This document shows, in pieces, positions 60,246 to 64,000 of a DNA stretch of 64,000 nucleotides. Numbering within the stretch: position 1 is the first letter of the stretch; each line of letters begins with the position of its first letter. The notes beneath the pieces were generated by a model that saw only the letters and a list, made by a program, of their open reading frames with translations, searched no databases and was not told where the DNA came from. The position numbers and the translations under genes are program-made. The stretch is from Phenylobacterium sp. NIBR 498073 (GTDB lineage: Bacteria > Pseudomonadota > Alphaproteobacteria > Caulobacterales > Caulobacteraceae): positions 3,443,001-3,507,000 of the forward strand of contig NZ_CP114599.1 in assembly GCF_027286305.1 (NCBI RefSeq). The letters are read 5' to 3'.

Positions 60246-60845
60246 TTACTTCTCGAAGGCGGCCGTGATCTTCAGGTCGACGTCGTCGCCGACCACCGGC
60301 AGGGCATAGCCCAGGCCGAAGTCGCTGCGCTTGATCTTGGCGGTGGCCTCGAAGCCGACGGTGTGGGCCCTGCTCATCGGGTTGGTCCCGGCGCCGGTCA
60401 GCTTGGCGTCGAGGGTCACCGGCTTGGTCACGCCCTTCAGCGTCAGATCGCCGTTGATCTTGGCGGTCTGGCCGTCGACGACGACCGAGGTCGAGACGAA
60501 CTTGGCGGTCGGGAACTTCTCGACGTCGAGCAGGTCCTTGCTGGCCAGGTGCTTGGTGAAGCCCGGCGAGGTCGTGGTCGAACCCGACATCGGGATGTCG
60601 ATGACCACCTTGGCGGCCGACGGGTTCGCCGGGTCGAGGGTCAGGCTGCCGGTCATTTCGCCGAACATCCCGTAGAGCACCGAGAAGCCCATGTGGTTCA
60701 GCGACCAGACGACCTGGGTGTGGTGGCCGTCGACCTTGTAGGTCGCCGCGGCGATCCGCGAGGTGTCGGCCGCGCCGGGCATCTGGGCGAAGGCCGGAGT
60801 GGCGATCATCATCGCCAGGCTCGCGGCCGCGAGAAGCTTCTTCAT
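60246..60845 (-). CDS. YceI family periplasmic lipid-binding protein
   Basis: 199 residues from the ATG at 60845. Signal peptide about 1-20 ('TPAFAQ'). The YceI beta-barrel pattern is visible: 'AATYKVDGHHTQVVWSLNHMGFSVLYGMFGEMTGSLTLDP', 'AKINGDLTLKGVTKPVTLDAKLTG', 'GFEATAKIKRSDFGLGYALP'. Family members bind polyprenoids or quinone-like lipids in the periplasm and are induced by alkaline or osmotic stress. It converges on the M28 gene with a 6-base gap. Confidence 0.93.
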   Translation of the reverse strand: MKKLLAAASLAMMIATPAFAQMPGAADTSRIAAATYKVDGHHTQVVWSLNHMGFSVLYGMFGEMTGSLTLDPANPSAAKVVIDIPMSGSTTTSPGFTKHLASKDLLDVEKFPTAKFVSTSVVVDGQTAKINGDLTLKGVTKPVTLDAKLTGAGTNPMSRAHTVGFEATAKIKRSDFGLGYALPVVGDDVDLKITAAFEK

Positions 60846-61018
60846 CGTCTGCAGTTCTCCGAAGTGGATGTGGCCCAGATCGGACCTAGATCGAACCGCG
60901 CCCGCCATCCGTCAAGAAGAGGCGGCGGCATTCACATCTCCGTCGCCGCTCTGGCGCACCGGCGGGCGAACGCGCTATTGCCGGGCTGCAAAGCCCGCCA
61001 CGCCCCGGAGGCCCCCGC

Positions 61019-61378
61019 ATGACCGCGCAGGACGACATCATAATCTACCACAATCCCGCGTGCGGGACCTCGCGCAACACCCTGGCCCTGCTGCGAGAAA
61101 AGGGCTTGGAACCCAAGGTCGTGGAATATCTGAAGGCCGGCTGGACCAGGGATCAGCTCGTCGCCCTGACCGCGAAGATGGGCGTTCCGGCCCGCGAGAT
61201 CCTGCGCGAGCGCGGCACCAAGGCCGTCGAGCTCGGCCTCACCGACCCGGCCACCTCCGACGAGGCGATCATCGCGGCCATGATCCTCGATCCGATCCTG
61301 GTGAATCGCCCTATCGTCTCTACCCCGAAGGGTGCGGCGCTGTGCCGTCCTGCCGAACTGGTCCTCGGTCTGCTCTAA
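61019..61378 (+). CDS. arsC: ArsC family arsenate reductase (glutaredoxin type)
   Basis: 119 residues. Catalytic Cys15 in 'HNPACGTSRNTL', the same sequence as in enteric ArsC, and the arginine-bearing 'NRPIVSTPKGAALCRP' with conserved Arg and Pro. It reduces arsenate to arsenite with glutathione and glutaredoxin. No arsenite pump or ArsR gene is next to it, so it may be a stand-alone housekeeping reductase, and its family also includes proteins without arsenate activity. Ribosome site 'cggagg'. Confidence 0.88.
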   Translation: MTAQDDIIIYHNPACGTSRNTLALLREKGLEPKVVEYLKAGWTRDQLVALTAKMGVPAREILRERGTKAVELGLTDPATSDEAIIAAMILDPILVNRPIVSTPKGAALCRPAELVLGLL

Positions 61379-61405
61379 CCGGAGCCGTGGGGGTCGCCGG
61401 AATGG

Positions 61406-61448
61406 TTACCGGCGATTAACCATATCGGTAGAGAACGGTTAAGCCGTT
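61406..61448 (+). promoter_or_regulatory. possible CtrA site upstream of the M23 peptidase gene
   Basis: TTAACCAT at 61416-61423, an extended CtrA half-site, is preceded by TTAC at 61406-61409 (6 bases apart) and followed by an inverted repeat aacgg-ttaag-ccgtt at 61434-61448 containing another TTAA. This is about 70-110 bases before the peptidase start. Confidence 0.4.
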
Positions 61449-61514
61449 CGCCAGCTACGACGCAGCTATTCGCATGGCCGCCAGGCCGTGTGGCATCGCG
61501 AGTACGGGGGCACG

Positions 61515-62873
61515 ATGCAAGAGTTCGATCCACGACGTCCGACCTTTCGGCTGACACCGCGCCTGGCCATCGGCGCCGCCGGCGTCGCCGCCCTGGCGCT
61601 GGGCTGGAAGCTCACCGCCGACCAGGCCGCCGTCCCGGCCAAGGCCCCGCTCGATCCGGCCGCGATCACCGCCCTGCAGCACGCGGCCTTCACCCAATCC
61701 GAGGCCCAGCCCGGTTTCGGCCGGCCCCAGAGCGTCCCGGTCAAGGTGCTGCCCGGCGAGACGCTGGAGTCCGCCGTCGAGCGCGCCGGCGTGCCGCGCG
61801 ACGAGGCGCGCCGGGCCGTCGAGACCCTGGCCGAGGCCATGGACACCGTGCACATCAAGGCCGGCATGGCCTTCGACGCCGCCGTCGCCAGACCCCGCGG
61901 CGAACGCGGTCCGGCCCGTCTGGTCGGCCTGTCGCTACGAACCGGTCCGGCCCAGTCGATCACCCTCTCGCGCACCTTCGACGGCGCCCTGCGCCTGCGC
62001 GAGATGGAAGAGAAGATCCGCGACGAGGAGATGGTCGCGCGCGGCGAGATCACCGGCTCGCTCTACGAGAGCGCCTCGCGTATCGGGGCCAACCCCACCG
62101 TCGTCGCCGGCATGGTCAAGCTGTTCTCGCACAAGGTCGACTTCGATCGCGACCTGAAAGCCGGCGACGAATTCACCATGGTCTTTGACCGTAAGGTCAC
62201 CGAAAGCGGCCGCACCATCGAGACCGGCGACCTGGAATACGCCCAGATCAAGGGCGTGCAGTTCTACCGTTTCGAGCGCGCCAATGGCGACGTCCAGTAC
62301 TTCGACGAGACCGGCAAGAACATCAAAGGCTTCCTGCTGCGCACGCCGGTCGACAACGCCCGCATGACCAGCCGCTTCGGCATGCGCCGCCACCCGATCC
62401 TGGGCTACAATCGCATGCACCAGGGCATCGACTTCGGGGCCGGAACCGGCACCCCGGTGCTGGCCGCCGGCGACGGCGTGGTGGTCGAGGCCCGCCGCTG
62501 GGGCGGCTATGGCAACTGGGTGCGCGTCCGCCACTCCGGCGGGTTCGAAACCGGCTACGCGCACCTCTCGCGCTTCGGCAAGGGCATCAAGGCCGGCGCC
62601 CGCATCAGTCAGGGCCAGGTCCTCGCCTATGTCGGCTCGACCGGCGCCTCCACCGGCCCGCACCTGCACTACGAGATCTGGCAGCACGGCAAGCGCGTGA
62701 ACCCGATCGGCGCCAAGGTGCCCCAGGGCACGGTGCTGGCCGGCGCCGAACTGGCCGCCTTCCGCGCCCAGAAGGCCCGCATCGACGCTCTGGTCCGCGA
62801 CCAGGGCGCCGGCGAAGCGCCCACCCGCCTGGCCGTCGCCGACACCGAAGCGGCCCCGGCCCTGCGACGCTAG
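61515..62873 (+). CDS. M23 family peptidoglycan endopeptidase
   Basis: 452 residues. One membrane helix near the N-terminus (about 14-34), then a domain with 'VKVLPGETLESAVERAGV' (OapA/LysM-like), a stretch like the Csd3/YebA second domain ('EEMVARGEITGSLYESASRIGA', 'FSHKVDFDRDLKAGDEFTMVFDRK'), and a LytM core. Zinc ligands: His and Asp in 'MHQGIDFGAGTGTPV', and His-Leu-His in 'GPHLHYEIW'. It probably cuts stem-peptide cross-links in the periplasm during growth or division, like MepM. A CtrA-like site upstream suggests cell-cycle control (inference). Confidence 0.92.
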   Translation: MQEFDPRRPTFRLTPRLAIGAAGVAALALGWKLTADQAAVPAKAPLDPAAITALQHAAFTQSEAQPGFGRPQSVPVKVLPGETLESAVERAGVPRDEARRAVETLAEAMDTVHIKAGMAFDAAVARPRGERGPARLVGLSLRTGPAQSITLSRTFDGALRLREMEEKIRDEEMVARGEITGSLYESASRIGANPTVVAGMVKLFSHKVDFDRDLKAGDEFTMVFDRKVTESGRTIETGDLEYAQIKGVQFYRFERANGDVQYFDETGKNIKGFLLRTPVDNARMTSRFGMRRHPILGYNRMHQGIDFGAGTGTPVLAAGDGVVVEARRWGGYGNWVRVRHSGGFETGYAHLSRFGKGIKAGARISQGQVLAYVGSTGASTGPHLHYEIWQHGKRVNPIGAKVPQGTVLAGAELAAFRAQKARIDALVRDQGAGEAPTRLAVADTEAAPALRR

Positions 62874-62965
62874 GTTGTCCCAAGGGAAGCCGCTACGCGG
62901 CTTCCAACCGGCCCTCCTGCGCTCTAATGTGGCAGATCGAACCCTGTTCGCGCGGAGAGTCGCCT

Positions 62966-64000
62966 TTGACTGCAGCCGTCAAACCCAAGCCCCGGGCGCG
63001 GTACGCCGCCAAGCGCGACGCCATCATGGCGGCCGCGACCCAGGTGTTCGCCGATCAGGGGATGAGCGGGTTCACCCTGGCCGCCGTGGCCAAGCGGATG
63101 GACCTGCACCCGGTCAGCCTGACCTACTACTTCAAGCGCAAGGAAGACCTTGCCGCGGCGGTGCTGCACGACACCATCGCCCGCTTCGCCAGGATGCTCG
63201 ACGAGGCCGAGACCCACGCCACCCCGGCCGAACGGCTCACCGCTTTCGTCGCCGCCTATTTCGAGACCCGCCGCCGCATCGCCGTCGGCGAGGAGGACGT
63301 GCTGGCGCCGTTCAGCGAGGTCTATCTGATCGAGGGCGAGCAGAAGCAGCCGGTGATCCAGAGCTTCGAGGCGCTCTATGTCCGCATCGGGCGGCTGCTG
63401 AAGTCCGACGAGACGCCCTGGGTCACAGCGCCGCGCCGGCAAGGCTTGGCCCGGCTGGTGGTCAACCAGTTGACCTGGGCCGACACCTGGCTGCCGACCT
63501 ACGAACCGCAGGACTATCCGCGCGTCGCCGCCCGGCTCAGCGACATCATGATCAACGGCCTGCCGGCCGCGGGCCAGCCCTGGCCGAACGGCGCTCTGCT
63601 GGCGCTCGGGACGCCCAGCGCCGAGAATGACGAGGTCACCCGCGACCGGTTCCTGCTGGCCGCCACCAAGCTGATCAACCGCGAGGGCTATCGCGGCGCC
63701 TCGGTCGACAAGATCTCGGCCGAGCTCAAGGTCACCAAGGGCTCGTTCTATCACCACAACACCGACAAGGACGAACTGGCGGTGGCCTGCTTCGGGGCCA
63801 CCTTCGACCTGATCGACCAAGCCAAGCGCGAGGCCGGCAAGGCGGAGAGCAACTGGACGCGTCTATGGCTGGCGGTGACCTCGCTCGGCATGCTGCAGGC
63901 CGAGGGCGCGGGCGCGCGGCTGCTGCGTCACCACTGCATGGCCGCGGTGCCGCTGGCCATGCGCCGGCAGATGCTGATGCGCTTTCTGCAGACGACCAAC
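62966..64000 (+). CDS. double TetR-family regulator, runs off the window end
   Basis: At least 345 residues, open to the last base, from a TTG with 'ggagag' upstream. It has two TetR-type DNA-binding domains in one chain. The first, about residues 10-60, has 'FTLAAVAKRMDLHPVSLTYYFKRKEDL'. The second, about 230-285, has 'ASVDKISAELKVTKGSFYHHNTDKDEL'. The regulator-type helical regions after each (for example 'AERLTAFVAAYFETRRRIAVG') suggest two complete TetR units fused head to tail. Such fusions occur but are less common than single TetR proteins. The ligand and target are unknown; the M23 peptidase gene upstream is separated by about 90 bases. Confidence 0.82.
   Translation, partial: MTAAVKPKPRARYAAKRDAIMAAATQVFADQGMSGFTLAAVAKRMDLHPVSLTYYFKRKEDLAAAVLHDTIARFARMLDEAETHATPAERLTAFVAAYFETRRRIAVGEEDVLAPFSEVYLIEGEQKQPVIQSFEALYVRIGRLLKSDETPWVTAPRRQGLARLVVNQLTWADTWLPTYEPQDYPRVAARLSDIMINGLPAAGQPWPNGALLALGTPSAENDEVTRDRFLLAATKLINREGYRGASVDKISAELKVTKGSFYHHNTDKDELAVACFGATFDLIDQAKREAGKAESNWTRLWLAVTSLGMLQAEGAGARLLRHHCMAAVPLAMRRQMLMRFLQTTN

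Overview
The window reads as chromosomal DNA of an alphaproteobacterium of the order Caulobacterales (Caulobacter, Phenylobacterium or a close relative). The base composition is very GC-rich. The markers are a CtrA cell-cycle regulator with the conserved Asp51 and a degradable Ala-Ala C-terminus, a fliF-fliG-fliH-fliN-flbD-flhA cluster with the Caulobacter-type regulator FlbD, an alphaproteobacterial SspB adaptor, and a circularly permuted two-piece tmRNA. No prophage, insertion sequence, CRISPR array, rRNA or tRNA gene was recognised, and most of the window is core chromosome.

Layout. 0-16 kb: the end of a TonB-dependent receptor, transporters, a leucine-dehydrogenase-type enzyme, a Fe-S-type uracil-DNA glycosylase paired with a lipoprotein hydrolase, a PAP2 membrane enzyme, an acyl-CoA dehydrogenase, a CNT nucleoside transporter, the ohr-ohrR peroxide module with a perfect palindromic operator, and a large S46 peptidase. 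16-24 kb: a three-gene ABC export system, a hydroxyacyl-CoA-dehydrogenase-like SDR and two tandem GPH-type transporters. 23.6-27.5 kb: mrp and the hflK-hflC-GNAT operon. 27.5-31.2 kb: a visibly less GC-rich stretch of small accessory genes (acetyltransferase, methyltransferases, GFA protein, GST). 31-38 kb: a membrane-anchored trypsin-like protease, a HAD phosphatase, serB and miaA (divergent, with start codons that share two bases), then ilvB behind a leader-peptide attenuator and ilvN. ilvB and ilvN are separated by a frameshifted NTF2-like gene on the other strand. 38-45 kb: aquaporin, universal stress protein, YciB, the tmRNA gene (ssrA), sspB, a caspase-like C13 protein and a large serine hydrolase. 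45-57.7 kb: flagellar genes, with fliI-fliJ on the opposite strand, then ctrA. 57.8-64 kb: an M28 peptidase, YceI, ArsC, an M23 peptidase and a double TetR regulator that runs off the end.

How parts work together. tmRNA tags stalled nascent proteins. SspB, encoded about 130 bases downstream, delivers tagged proteins to ClpXP, and CtrA here carries a similar degradable tail. CtrA is expected to drive the early flagellar genes, and FlbD the later ones. ilvB carries a leader peptide with two consecutive Leu codons, then Val and Leu, ahead of a terminator, which indicates control by branched-chain amino acid supply. ohr and ohrR form a self-contained peroxide-sensing circuit.

The strongest observations for follow-up are the tmRNA with its predicted AANDNFAEEVRLAA tag next to sspB, the split ilvB/ilvN locus with its attenuator and broken intervening gene, the serB/miaA start overlap, a dispersed palindromic intergenic repeat, and the ctrA upstream region with three GATTC methylation sites and four TTAAC half-sites.
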